The translations under genes were made by a program, and so were the position numbers. From Gemmatimonadota bacterium (GTDB lineage Bacteria > Gemmatimonadota > Gemmatimonadetes > Gemmatimonadales > Gemmatimonadaceae), in contig JAHFCT010000001.1 in assembly GCA_023249375.1 (NCBI GenBank), positions 24,012-88,011 on the forward strand: a stretch of DNA of 64,000 nt. The letters are read 5' to 3'. Below, in pieces: positions 44,336 through 53,475 of this stretch; within the stretch, counting starts at the first letter, position 1, and the number at the start of each line of letters is the position of its first letter. The notes below the pieces were generated by a model, which was given only the letters and a program-made list of their open reading frames with translations, was not told the DNA's origin and did no database searches.

Positions 44336-45433
44336 GTGACGCTTCAGGTTCACCCCGTTCAGCCCGCCATCGACCGCGTGAAGGGGCTGCGCAACCTCGT
44401 CGGCAACACGCCAATACTCGTCATCGATTGCGAGTTCCGCGGCCGCGCACGGCGCATTTACGCGAAAGCGGAGCATCTGAATTTCACGGGTTCCATCAAG
44501 GATCGCATGGCCGCGCACATCTTGCGGCGCGGCTACGAGACCGAACTGCTGCAGCCCGGCGCACTCATTATCGAGGCGACGAGCGGCAACACGGGCATCG
44601 CCTTCAGTGCCATCGGCCGTGCGCTGGGACATCCGGTGGTGATCTTCATGCCCGATTGGATGAGCGACGAACGCAAGCGGCTGATCCGGTCGTTTGGCGC
44701 CGAGGTGCGGCTCGTGTCGCACGCCGAGGGCGGGTTTCTGGGTTCGATCAAGCTCTCGGAGGAACTCGCCGCCCAGACGCCCGGCGCTTTCCTGCCAAGG
44801 CAGTTCGCGAATGACGAGAACTGTGCCGCGCACGAGTTGAGCACCGGCCCGGAGATTTGGGCGCAGATCCGTGCACGCGGTCTGGTGCCCGACGCGTTCG
44901 TCGCCGGTGTTGGCACGGGCGGCACGATCATGGGCACTGGTCGTTACCTGCGCGCCCGCAATCCCGACATTCGGCTCTTTCCGATGGAGCCATCGAACTC
45001 GCCGACGCTCACGACCGGCTTCAAAGTCGGCAAGCACCGCATTCAGGGCATCAGCGACGAGTTCATTCCCGCCATCGTGAAGCTCGACGAGCTCGACCGC
45101 GTCGTGGCGGTGGATGACGGCGACTCGATCATCATGGCGCAGCGCCTCGCCTCCGAGCTTGGCATCGGCGTCGGCATCTCGAGCGGCGCCAATCTGCTGG
45201 CAGCACTGCAAGTGCAAGACGAGATGGGCGGCGATGCCACGGTGGTCACCGTGCTGAGCGATGACAACAAGAAGTACCTCAGCACCGACCTGATGCACGA
45301 GGAACCCGTGAAGGACGGCTTCCTCTCGAGCGAGATCAAGCTCGTGAAGTTCCGCGCACTCAACCGCATGTGCGACGCGTGCTTTGACCCGACGGATCCG
45401 GATGGGGCGCCGGTGAGTTTGGCGCGCGGCTGA
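44336..45433 (+). CDS. PLP-dependent cysteine synthase / cystathionine beta-synthase-like enzyme
   Basis: A 365-aa fold-type II PLP enzyme making Cys from O-acetylserine and sulfide, or cystathionine-type products. The Schiff-base lysine is K55 in [11 protein letters not shown], the phosphate/substrate loop is SGNTG at 83-87, and the PLP-phosphate loop is [10 protein letters not shown] near 196-205. [12 protein letters not shown] gives the late conserved serine. GTG at 44336 has GGAG 7 bases upstream. The last 45 residues extend beyond the usual core and contain RMCDACFDP, a CxxC pair. CysK versus CysM versus CBS cannot be settled by eye, so no symbol is given. Confidence 0.9.
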   Translation: MTLQVHPVQPAIDRVKGLRNLVGNTPILVIDCEFRGRARRIYAKAEHLNFTGSIKDRMAAHILRRGYETELLQPGALIIEATSGNTGIAFSAIGRALGHPVVIFMPDWMSDERKRLIRSFGAEVRLVSHAEGGFLGSIKLSEELAAQTPGAFLPRQFANDENCAAHELSTGPEIWAQIRARGLVPDAFVAGVGTGGTIMGTGRYLRARNPDIRLFPMEPSNSPTLTTGFKVGKHRIQGISDEFIPAIVKLDELDRVVAVDDGDSIIMAQRLASELGIGVGISSGANLLAALQVQDEMGGDATVVTVLSDDNKKYLSTDLMHEEPVKDGFLSSEIKLVKFRALNRMCDACFDPTDPDGAPVSLARG

Positions 45434-45449
45434 CCCGCCGGTACCCCGA

Positions 45450-45477
45450 GCGACGCGGCAACGGTTTTAGGCGTCGC
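45450..45477. terminator. Weak hairpin between converging genes
   Basis: GCGACGC and GCGTCGC pair over a 14-base loop containing GGTTTTAGG, straddling the end of the minus-strand kinase gene. It may act as a short bidirectional terminator. Confidence 0.3.
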
Positions 45478-47029
45478 GCGCCCGGGTGATCACTTCGTGA
45501 AGCGCCGCCGCCAGCTCCTGCGGCGGCACTGGCTTGCGCAAAACCTTCCGCACACCGATCGCGGCGAAGTCCTCCTCGAGGAACTCCTGCACGAAGCCGG
45601 TCAGCATCAGCACGGGCAGTCCCGGCCTCAGTTCGCCAACGCGCTGGGCGAATCGGACGCCATCCAATGCGGGCATCGAGTAGTCGGTCAGCACGGCCGA
45701 GAAAGGTGGGTTGGCGGCGTTCACGGCCTCGAGCGCTGCCTCGGCATCGATGAACCCAGTTCCTGTGTAGCCGATCTTCTCAAGCTGCTTGAGGCCGATC
45801 TCCACGAGCTTCGGCTCGTCGTCGAGCAGCAGCACGCGTTCGCCCTTTCCGAACGGCACGTCCCCGTATGCCGTCGCCTGCTCCTCATTTGCGGCCTCGA
45901 ATGCCGGGAAGAGGCAGCGCACACGCGTGCCCTCGCCCGGCGTGCTCTCGAGGATGACCCCACCACCGTGCTCTTTCACGATGCCGCGTACCATCGAGAG
46001 CCCTAGACCGGTGCCGCTCCCCTCTGGTTTCGTGGTGAAGAATGGCTCGAAGACATGCTGTCGCGTCGAGGCGTCCATGCCGGTTCCAGTGTCGCGCACG
46101 GTCAGCTGCGCGTACAGGCCCTCGCGCAGTTCCGGCTGCGAGCGCGCCACGTGATCATGGACGTACAACGGCTCGCCAATGAATTCGAGCAGTCCGCCCT
46201 GCGGCATGGCTTGGAAGGCGTTGTTGCCGAGGTTCAAGAGCACGAGGTGCACCGAGGTGAGGTCGGCGCGGATGTGCGGCGTCTCCGGTGCCACGCGCAC
46301 CTCGAACCGAACGCGTGGCGGCAGCGATACTCGGAGCATCTGCGCCGCTTGATCGATCACATGCGCAACGTCGAGTGACCGGTAGTCCGCATCGGCACGG
46401 CGCGCGAAGCCGAGTATGCGCCGCACGAGTTCGCGTCCACGAACCGCCGCCTCCTCGACTTCGTGCAGATCGTGGTTCATCCGCGCGTCCGTCGCCATCG
46501 CCTTCAGCAGGTCCACGTAGCCGATGATGACGCCGAGAATGTTGTTGAAGTCGTGGGCAATGCCGCCGGCCAGCGTCCCGACGACTTCCATTTTCTGTGC
46601 CTGCCGCAACTTGCTCTCCAGCTGGCGGATGGCGTCCTCTGATTCCCGACGTGCCGTGATGTCCACCACGGCGGCGAGGACATACGCGCCCGCCGCGGTG
46701 GTCACGGGTGTGAGCCCGATCTCCAGCGGGAGCTGCGTACCGTCCTTGCGAAGGCCAGCCAACTCACGACGACCGCCCATGGCGCGCGCCCGCGGCGCCG
46801 ACCGAAATCGGTCGCGGGCGTGAGCGTGTCCTGGTCGCTGGTCGATTGGCACGAGCAACTCGATGGACTGCCCGAGCAACTCGGCACGCGGGTAGCCGAA
46901 CAGGCGCTCCACCTCGCGGTTGACGAGCACGATCACACCACGCTCGTCGGTCAGTAGCAGCCCGTTGGGCGAAGACTCTACAGCGGCGCGGAGCAGCGCG
47001 TCCGCAGGTTCGGTCGGCGTGTCGGGCAT
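45467..47029 (-). CDS. PAS-domain hybrid histidine kinase with C-terminal receiver
   Basis: A 520-aa soluble hybrid kinase. A PAS domain is at about residues 10-125 (SSPNGLLLTDERGVIVLVNR, FGYPRAELLGQSIELLVP). HisKA follows with His 159 in LAGGIAHDFNNIL, then HATPase (LLNLGNNAFQAMP, DTGTGMD, FFTTKPEGSGTGLGLSMV). A receiver domain ends the protein (RVLLLDDEPKL, then phospho-Asp in VLTDYSMPALDG, and KVLRKPV). ATG at 47029 is preferred; the frame extends up to GTG at 47101 but that region is low in family signal. No separate response regulator lies beside it. Signal unknown. Confidence 0.9.
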   Translation of the reverse strand: MPDTPTEPADALLRAAVESSPNGLLLTDERGVIVLVNREVERLFGYPRAELLGQSIELLVPIDQRPGHAHARDRFRSAPRARAMGGRRELAGLRKDGTQLPLEIGLTPVTTAAGAYVLAAVVDITARRESEDAIRQLESKLRQAQKMEVVGTLAGGIAHDFNNILGVIIGYVDLLKAMATDARMNHDLHEVEEAAVRGRELVRRILGFARRADADYRSLDVAHVIDQAAQMLRVSLPPRVRFEVRVAPETPHIRADLTSVHLVLLNLGNNAFQAMPQGGLLEFIGEPLYVHDHVARSQPELREGLYAQLTVRDTGTGMDASTRQHVFEPFFTTKPEGSGTGLGLSMVRGIVKEHGGGVILESTPGEGTRVRCLFPAFEAANEEQATAYGDVPFGKGERVLLLDDEPKLVEIGLKQLEKIGYTGTGFIDAEAALEAVNAANPPFSAVLTDYSMPALDGVRFAQRVGELRPGLPVLMLTGFVQEFLEEDFAAIGVRKVLRKPVPPQELAAALHEVITRARDA

Positions 47030-47152
47030 GCTGGGGGGCCGGAGAGCAGTAGCCACGAGCGCGACCGACGTCGGCACTCCGCATCGTCGCGGCTCGTACA
47101 CATCAAAAGCGGTACCTTACATAGTTATTTCGTATCGTCGCCGAAATTGCAA

Positions 47153-47189
47153 GTGGGGCGACGCCGTTGTCCTACAAGCGCCGCCCCAC
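47153..47189 (-). terminator. Hairpin downstream of leuS
   Basis: GTGGGGCG and CGCCCCAC form an 8-bp stem around a 21-base loop, 29 bases past the leuS stop on the minus strand. On that strand it is followed by TTGCAATTT. It lies upstream of the hybrid kinase gene and probably separates the two units. Confidence 0.4.
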
Positions 47190-47218
47190 GGTGCAATCAT
47201 CGGCCGCCTGGCGGCCCG

Positions 47219-49717
47219 CTACACCACGATGTTCAGCAGCCGCCCCGGCACGTAGATCACCTTCTTCGGCGCGCCGGTCAGGAACTTCGCCAGCACGGCA
47301 TCGCCCTGTACCGCCGCCAGCGCGGCGTCCTGCGTGACGTCGCGCGGCACGCTCACCTTGCCGCGCGTCTTGCCGTTCACCTGCACCACAAGCTCAAACG
47401 CATCGTCGCGCGCCAGCGACTCGTCCACCGCCGGCCAGCCGGCATCGAACACGCTCCCCGTGTGGCCGAGCATCTCCCACAGTTCCTCGGCGATATGCGG
47501 CGCGAAGGGCGCGACCAGCGGCACTAGCGGCGTCACCTCCGCCGTATGCGGCACGCGTTCGCCGCGGCGCAGCGTGTTCATGTATTCCATCATCGCCGCG
47601 ATCGCCGTGTTGTAGCTCAACGCCGGAATATCGCCGCTGACCTTCTTGATCGTCTGATGCAGCTTGCGCATCACGTCGGCATCGGGCGCACCGTCACGCT
47701 TGGCGTCGCGCACGCTCGCGAACATCCGGTCGAGGAACCGCCGCACGCCGCTGATTGACTGGTCGCGGAAGTCGCCGCCTTCCTCAAACGGTCCGATGAA
47801 CATCAGGTAGGTGCGTACCGTGTCGGCGCCCCACTGGTCCATGTAGGCGTCGGGGTTCACCACGTTGCCGCGCGACTTCGACATCTTGGCGCCGTCGCGG
47901 ATGATCATGCCGTGCGCCCGGAACTTGAGGAACGGCTCTTCCGTCGGCACCAGCCCGTCATCGAACATCACCATGTTGATGAACCGCGCGTAGAGCAGGT
48001 GCAGCACGGCGTGTTCATTGCCGCCGATGTAGGCAGAGACCGGCAGCCACTGCCTGGTCAGGGCCGCATCAAACGGTGCGCCGTCGTTCGGCACGCTCGG
48101 GTAGCGCAAGAAGTACCACGCGCTGTCGAGGAACGTGTCGCTGACGTCGGTCTCACGACGCGCCGTCTTGCCGCAGGTCGGGCACGGCACGTGATAGAAC
48201 GCCTCGTGCCGCGCGAGCGGCGACACGCCCGAATCATCCGGCTTGTAGTCGGGGATGTTGGGCAGCACCACCGGCAGGTCCTTCTCCGGCACCGGCACTG
48301 TGCCGCACGCGTCGCAGTAGATGATCGGGATCGGCGGTCCCCAGTAGCGCTGGCGCGAGATGCACCAGTCGCGCAAGCGGAACGTCGTCACCGGCTTGGC
48401 GGCGCCGCGCTTCGTCAGCCACTCGGTCACCTTCGCCTTGGCTTCGCCCACCCCGAGTCCATCGAACTCCTCGCTGTTCACCAGCCGACCGTTGGCGTCG
48501 TCGGTGAAGCACGCCGTCAGCGGCGTATGCGCGCTCTCGTCCGGAGCGGCGACGACTCGCACGATGGGCAGGTTGAACTTCTGCGCGAACTCAAAGTCGC
48601 GCTCGTCGTGTCCCGGCACCGCCATGATGGCGCCCGTGCCGTAGCCCATCAGCACGTAGTCGGCGGTCCAGACGGGAATCATCTCGCCGTTGGCCGGATT
48701 CACCGCGTACGCGCCGGTGAAGACACCGGTCTTCTCCTTGCTGACCTGACGGCTCACGAGGTCCTGCTTGCGCGCCGCGTCGCGATAGGCCTCAACCTCG
48801 GCGCGCTGATCGGGCGTCGTCACGTGGTCCACTGCCGGATGCTCGGGCGCCAGCACCAGATACGTCGCGCCGAAGATCGTGTCGGGGCGCGTCGTGAACA
48901 CGGGAATCGTCGTCGAACCGCTGGTGATCTCCTGCGATACCATCACGCCCGCGCTTCCCGCATCGGTCAGCGGATCGAGCACGCGGAAGCGCAGCTCGGC
49001 CCCTTCGCTGCGGCCCAGCCAATTGCGCTGTGCGGTGCGCGTGCTGTCCGACCAGTCAATCCACTCGAGGTTCTTGAGCAACCGCTCCGCGTAGTTCGTG
49101 ATGCGGAAGAACCACTGCTCCAGCGCGCGCTGCTCGACGGTGGTGCCGCAGCGTTCGCAGGCGCCGTTCACCACCTGCTCGTTGGCGAGCACCGTCTTGC
49201 ACGACGGGCACCAATTCACGGCCGCCTGTTTCTTGTACGCGAGGCCGCGCTCGTAGAGCTTGAGGAAGACCCACTGCGTCCACTTGTAGTACGCCGGGTC
49301 CGTCGTATCCACCGACCGGCGCCAGTCCACCATGAGGCCGGCGCGGTCGAGCTGCCGGCGGAAGTTCTTGACGTTCCGCGGAATGAGCTCCATCGGGTGC
49401 ACGCCCATCTTGAGCGCAAAATTCTCCGAGTGGATGCCGAACGCGTCGTAGCCCAACGGCTCGAGCACCGTGTGCCCCTGTAGCCGCTGGAACCTCCCGT
49501 GGATATCATTTCCAGTGAACGCGTACAGGTTGCCGATGTGAAGCCCTTCCGCCGACGGGTAGGGGAACATCATCAGCTGGTAGTACGGACGTTCGCCGCC
49601 AAGGTCGGTCGCGTTCGTGCCGCGCTCTGCCCATCGGGCGCGCCACTTGCTTTCTACCGCGGTCGGGTCGTACCCCGGCAGTTCATCAGGCCGGGCGGGC
49701 ATGTCGGAAGCGGTCAT
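47219..49717 (-). CDS. leuS: Leucine--tRNA ligase
   Basis: An 832-aa class I aminoacyl-tRNA synthetase charging tRNA-Leu. The HIGH-type motif is FPYPSAEGLHIGN at about 51-63 and KMSKS is in GAKMSKSRGNVVNPD. The zinc-type CPSCKTVLANEQV and the large editing insert (VFTTRPDTIFGATYLVLAPE) are present. The C-terminal anticodon-binding domain ends VNGKTRGKVSVPRD. Length is normal for bacterial LeuRS. Housekeeping gene; divergent from the chemoreceptor-like gene with a 58-base gap. Confidence 0.97.
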   Translation of the reverse strand: MTASDMPARPDELPGYDPTAVESKWRARWAERGTNATDLGGERPYYQLMMFPYPSAEGLHIGNLYAFTGNDIHGRFQRLQGHTVLEPLGYDAFGIHSENFALKMGVHPMELIPRNVKNFRRQLDRAGLMVDWRRSVDTTDPAYYKWTQWVFLKLYERGLAYKKQAAVNWCPSCKTVLANEQVVNGACERCGTTVEQRALEQWFFRITNYAERLLKNLEWIDWSDSTRTAQRNWLGRSEGAELRFRVLDPLTDAGSAGVMVSQEITSGSTTIPVFTTRPDTIFGATYLVLAPEHPAVDHVTTPDQRAEVEAYRDAARKQDLVSRQVSKEKTGVFTGAYAVNPANGEMIPVWTADYVLMGYGTGAIMAVPGHDERDFEFAQKFNLPIVRVVAAPDESAHTPLTACFTDDANGRLVNSEEFDGLGVGEAKAKVTEWLTKRGAAKPVTTFRLRDWCISRQRYWGPPIPIIYCDACGTVPVPEKDLPVVLPNIPDYKPDDSGVSPLARHEAFYHVPCPTCGKTARRETDVSDTFLDSAWYFLRYPSVPNDGAPFDAALTRQWLPVSAYIGGNEHAVLHLLYARFINMVMFDDGLVPTEEPFLKFRAHGMIIRDGAKMSKSRGNVVNPDAYMDQWGADTVRTYLMFIGPFEEGGDFRDQSISGVRRFLDRMFASVRDAKRDGAPDADVMRKLHQTIKKVSGDIPALSYNTAIAAMMEYMNTLRRGERVPHTAEVTPLVPLVAPFAPHIAEELWEMLGHTGSVFDAGWPAVDESLARDDAFELVVQVNGKTRGKVSVPRDVTQDAALAAVQGDAVLAKFLTGAPKKVIYVPGRLLNIVV

Positions 49718-49775
49718 CGGATTCGTAAACAGGTGCCAGAGCCTTTAGGGCTGCACCCTGGCGTGAGGATCGAGC

Positions 49776-51125
49776 GTGAGCCAAGGGGAACGGAGCAATC
49801 TAGCCACCGACGGCGTCGGAACAAACTCGGCGCGCCCCTCGGCACCGCAGAAAGCGCATATCTACGACCGAATCGCCGCGTGGATCACGTGGACGTCGTT
49901 CGCGGGCCTGGTGGTGATGGTCTGGTTCGGTTGGGGGACCATGCGCACCGTCCTCCTTGGACGGCAGTGGTGGCTGGTGGTCGGCCCGGCCTTCTTCCTG
50001 TCGGTCTTCATGTCGGCCTTCGGCTTCCGATACTTCGTGTCGTGGGTGATTGGAAAGGAAATCTCCAAGCTCGCCGATGTCGCGGAGGCAGTGGCGGCCG
50101 GTGACCTGACCAAGCACCCCGACGCCGCCAAGGATGGCGGTCAGATGGGGCGCCTCGGACGCGCCATGGAGGCGATGACCGCGGAACTGTCGCGACTGGC
50201 CACGCACATCCGAACCTCGTCTGCCGACACCACGTCGTTTGCCAGGGAGATCACCGGCGGCACCGAGCATCTTGCCGAAGCCGCCGCGGCGATCGCGGGC
50301 ACGGCCAGTTCGCTCAGTCATCAGGCAGTGATGATGGCCGACACCATTGCGCTGCTTGCCACAGACACCACCGGCCTCGGCGAACTGGCACGCCAGCTGG
50401 CGACAGGCGCGCGCGACGGACTCGAGCGCAACCGCCGGCTCATCGCACTGGCCAACGACAACCACGAGCGGCTCGACGAGAACAGCGGCCGGCTCGGCGC
50501 CCTCGGCCAGGACGTGCAAGCGAGCGCCGCTGCCCTCGACGCCCTCGGCTCGGCCTCCGACGAAATCCGCGCCTTCGTCACTCTTGTGCAGAAGATCGCG
50601 CGCCAGTCCAAACTCCTCGCGCTGAACGCCGCCATGGAGGCGGCGCGCGCTGGCGAGCAGGGCGAGTGATTTGCGGTGGTCGCCACCGAGGTGCGGCGTC
50701 TCGCCGCGACAAGTTCAGAAGCGGCGGCGCAAACCGAGTCGCTGATTCAGGGAATTCTCGCCCGGCTCGACGAGGCGCGCGCGGCCAGCGCGCGCGCGCT
50801 CGACCGCGTGGGCACGGTGCGCGAAGCCACCGAGCACGGACGCCTGTCGTTCACTCAGGTGGAAGCGGCGGTGGGTGAAGCCGACCAATGGACGGCGGCG
50901 ATGGCCACGTCGGCGGCGGCCGGCGATCAGCTCGTCACCGAGCTGCAGCAGCGACTCACCGCGCTGAATGCCGGCACGCAGTCGTTCGTGAACGCCATGC
51001 ATGACGTGGCCGCCGCCAGCGAAGAGCAGAGCGCGAGCACGCAGGAAATCGCGGCGGCGGCCTCGCATCTCGCACTCACCGCCGCACAGCTCGACCGCGC
51101 GGCGAGCGCGTTTCGAACGAGCTAG
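49776..51125 (+). pseudogene. Methyl-accepting chemotaxis-like protein broken by one in-frame TGA
   Basis: Two TM helices (about residues 38-56 and 67-92) with almost no periplasmic domain, then a HAMP-like linker (ISKLADVAEAVAAGDLTK) and the MCP signalling coiled coil. At the most conserved hairpin tip the frame reads LLALNAAMEAARAGEQGE, then TGA at 50667-50669, then FAVVATEVRRLAATSSEAAA in the same frame. Family members have a glycine at that place (GEQGxGFAVVA), so GGA to TGA is the likely change. Without the stop the gene would be 449 aa. GTG at 49776 has GAGGA 6 bases upstream. The last part has TQEIAAAASHL. Sequencing error or a recent knock-out are the two readings. Confidence 0.88.
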
Positions 51126-51149
51126 CGTTCGACCGCTACCGCGAAGCAG

Positions 51150-52196
51150 TCAGCTTGCCGCGCCCGCAACCTGCATGCGCGACACCGACGCCGGATCGCC
51201 CATCACGATCAGATGGCATCCGCCATTCACCGTGGTATCCGCCGGCGGATTGAAGACGTACGCGCCATCGCGCGCGCGCATCGCCAGCAGCAGCAGCCCC
51301 GTGCCGTACTCATGCAGGCGTAGCGCATCGACACGGCGCGCGTCGAGCGCGCTCCCCTGCTCCACGCGCACCTCCTCGATGCGCAGGTTCCGGTTCTCGT
51401 CGCGCAGCATCTGGTCGAGGAACGACACGACGCTCGGCCGCAGCAGTTCGCTCGCCATGCGCATGCCGCCAATGCGTCCGGGCGACACCGCCGAGTCGGC
51501 GCCGCTCTGGCGCAGGCGCGCGGCCGCCCGCTCGTCCGCGGCTCGGGCAACCAGTCGCGCCTTGGGTGCCATCTGCCGCGCCAGCACCGTCGTCACCAGC
51601 GCCACCTTGTCGTCGTCGGTGCAGACCACCACGCCCGACGCATGCACAATCCCCGCTTGGGTCAGCACTTCGTCGTCCGTGCAGTCGCCCACCATCACCG
51701 GCACGTTCGGAAACTGGCGCTCGAACACGGCCGCCCGTTCGGCGCTGCTCTCGATGGCAACCACCGCGCGATCCGTCTGCACGAGCTCGGCGACGACTGC
51801 CGTGCCGGTCTGCCCCGCGCCGCACACGATCGTGTGCGCGCGCATCGCGTCAATCCGCTTTTGCATCCGCCGCCTCCGAAATCCCGCGGTCAAGTCGCCT
51901 TCCACCACGTAGGCCGTGATCATCGAACCTGTCATCACCACCGCGGTCGCGCCAAAGAGCAGCAGCACGATGGTGAAGATCATCGCCGCCGGATGCTCGG
52001 TGATGTCGATCACCTCGCGATACCCGGTTGTGGTCAGCGTGATCGTCGTCATGTAGAGCGCGTCGAGCCAGCTATGCTTGGCGCCGCCGATCATCTTGTA
52101 GCCGAGCACGCCGACCAGGTACGTGAACCACAGCACGGCAATCGGCGTCAGGACGCGCCGGCCAATGGTGCCGAGGTCGTCGTCCAATTTGCGCAT
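51150..52196 (-). CDS. Two-TM potassium channel with TrkA-N (RCK) domain
   Basis: A 348-aa Kch/MthK-type channel: TM1 at about 16-34, pore helix and filter ALYMTTITLTTTGYREV at 46-62, TM2 at about 70-97, then a RCK domain with dinucleotide fold THTIVCGAGQTGTAVVAEL-like start near residue 121 and a TrkA-C-like end. The filter reads TTTGYR where classical channels have TVGYGD. ATG at 52196 is chosen by family start and because it lies 1 base past the stop of the asparaginase gene, so the two are co-transcribed. Gating by nucleotide or ion at the RCK domain is expected from the family. Confidence 0.88.
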   Translation of the reverse strand: MRKLDDDLGTIGRRVLTPIAVLWFTYLVGVLGYKMIGGAKHSWLDALYMTTITLTTTGYREVIDITEHPAAMIFTIVLLLFGATAVVMTGSMITAYVVEGDLTAGFRRRRMQKRIDAMRAHTIVCGAGQTGTAVVAELVQTDRAVVAIESSAERAAVFERQFPNVPVMVGDCTDDEVLTQAGIVHASGVVVCTDDDKVALVTTVLARQMAPKARLVARAADERAAARLRQSGADSAVSPGRIGGMRMASELLRPSVVSFLDQMLRDENRNLRIEEVRVEQGSALDARRVDALRLHEYGTGLLLLAMRARDGAYVFNPPADTTVNGGCHLIVMGDPASVSRMQVAGAAS

Positions 52197-52197
52197 G

Positions 52198-53262
52198 TCA
52201 GCGCGGCCGCTCGGTGTTCTTGTAGCGGAAGGCGCACTTCTCCAGTCGCGCTCCCTTTTCGTCGCACACGGCAAACGACGCCCCCTCGTACATCGTCGCA
52301 CCGCCGAAGCGGCCGTCCTTGGTGACGGCGTACACTTGGATGTCGTAGCGCGGACGCCCCTTGTCGTCGAGCAGGCGCGGCTCCGTCACATGTACCATGC
52401 GCTCGAGCGTCTTGAGCGCCGCTTCCTCGGGCGTCGCACCGTTGCGCATGAACTCCACCGTGAGAAATCCGCCGCACGCCTTGATGTTGATCTCGCCCAG
52501 GCCCGTGCTCCCGGCGGCGCCGATGTCGTTGTCGGCGTACTGCCCGGCGCCGTGAATGGGCGAGTCGCCCAGGCGTCCGTCGAGCTTCCACGCCAGCCCG
52601 CTCGTCGTCGTCACGGAACTCACGTCACCGGCCGCGTTCACCGCGTTCATGTTGATGGTGCCATGCGTCCAGTTGATCTTCACGTTGTCGTCGTGATCGA
52701 GCCAGTTGTCGTTCGGGTTCAGGCGCGACTTCCAGCGCAGCCAGTCCTGACGGCTCTTCTCGGTGAGCAGGTTTTGCGGGGTGAAGCCCATGGCGAGCGC
52801 AAACTTCCGCGCCCCGCGCCCGACCAGCAGCACGTGCGTGGTGTAGTCCATCACCGCCTTGGCAACGAGCGACGGCGTCGCAATGTCCTCAAGGCACCCG
52901 ACGGCGCCGGCGCGGCGCGTCGGGCCGTGCATGCAGCTCGCGTCGAGTTGCACGACGCCGTCTTCATTTGGCAACCCGCCAAGACCCACGGATTGGTCGT
53001 TGGGATCAAGCTCCACCAGGTTCACGCCGCCAATGATGGCGTCCAGCGTGTCGGTACCGCCCGTGATGCGATCGTAGGCGAGCTTCACGCCCTTGATGCC
53101 GTTCGCACTCGACACGACGCAGGGCCGGCCGCGAAACGGCCCTGCGCCCAATGCCGTGCGGGCGACGTCGAGTTCGTACTCTTCGGCACGCACGGCGCGT
53201 GGCAGGAAACCGAGGGCGGAGAGAAGCGCGGATTTTTCGAGGAAGGCGCGGCGGTCAAGCAT
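52198..53262 (-). CDS. N4-(beta-N-acetylglucosaminyl)-L-asparaginase / Ntn-type asparaginase
   Basis: A 354-aa Ntn hydrolase that self-cleaves before Thr 202 (HGT, then INMNAVNAAGDVSSVTTTSG). This matches the HDTIGMV...GTSTNG pattern of glycosylasparaginases. Further conserved elements are GRLGDSPIHGAGQYADNDIG at 229-248 and GSTGLGEI. The N-terminus has LDRRAFLEKSALLSALGFLP, a Tat-like twin-arginine signal, so it is probably periplasmic. ATG at 53262 is chosen because it starts this signal; the frame runs back to 53493. Products are aspartate plus N-acetylglucosaminylamine or ammonia. It is divergent from an aspartase fusion. Confidence 0.92.
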   Translation of the reverse strand: MLDRRAFLEKSALLSALGFLPRAVRAEEYELDVARTALGAGPFRGRPCVVSSANGIKGVKLAYDRITGGTDTLDAIIGGVNLVELDPNDQSVGLGGLPNEDGVVQLDASCMHGPTRRAGAVGCLEDIATPSLVAKAVMDYTTHVLLVGRGARKFALAMGFTPQNLLTEKSRQDWLRWKSRLNPNDNWLDHDDNVKINWTHGTINMNAVNAAGDVSSVTTTSGLAWKLDGRLGDSPIHGAGQYADNDIGAAGSTGLGEINIKACGGFLTVEFMRNGATPEEAALKTLERMVHVTEPRLLDDKGRPRYDIQVYAVTKDGRFGGATMYEGASFAVCDEKGARLEKCAFRYKNTERPR

Positions 53263-53306
53263 CGGGAGACGGGTTGGAGGGTGAGGAAAATCTGATTCAG
53301 GGCGAT

Positions 53307-53470
53307 GATCACGGATAGGGATTTGTGATTGCGACTTGGGATCTCGATGACGATTGTCCGTTGTGCCCCGCACCTGTCCGCGCGCCCGCCGACGCGCCAC
53401 AATAGGACCATCGAAATCCCGGTCCGCGATCGCCCCCCTAGATCGAAATCCGTGATCTAAATCCGGAATC
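53307..53470. promoter_or_regulatory. Repeat-rich divergent control region between asparaginase and aspartase genes
   Basis: GATCACGGAT at 53307-53316 is the exact reverse complement of ATCCGTGATC at 53448-53457. Around them sit related short words: ATCGAAATCC twice (53410 and 53442), and AAATCCGGAATC at 53459-53470, just before the aspartase start. The segment is richer in A/T than its flanks. A shared operator for the divergent genes is the likely reading; no clear -35/-10 pair is seen. Confidence 0.45.
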
Positions 53471-53475
53471 TTCTC

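Noticed and set aside
50667..50669. TGA in the chemoreceptor gene as a selenocysteine codon
   Set aside because: The family has glycine, not cysteine, at this position, no suitable selenocysteine hairpin was seen after it, and no selenoprotein genes are in the window. A nonsense mutation or sequence error is simpler.
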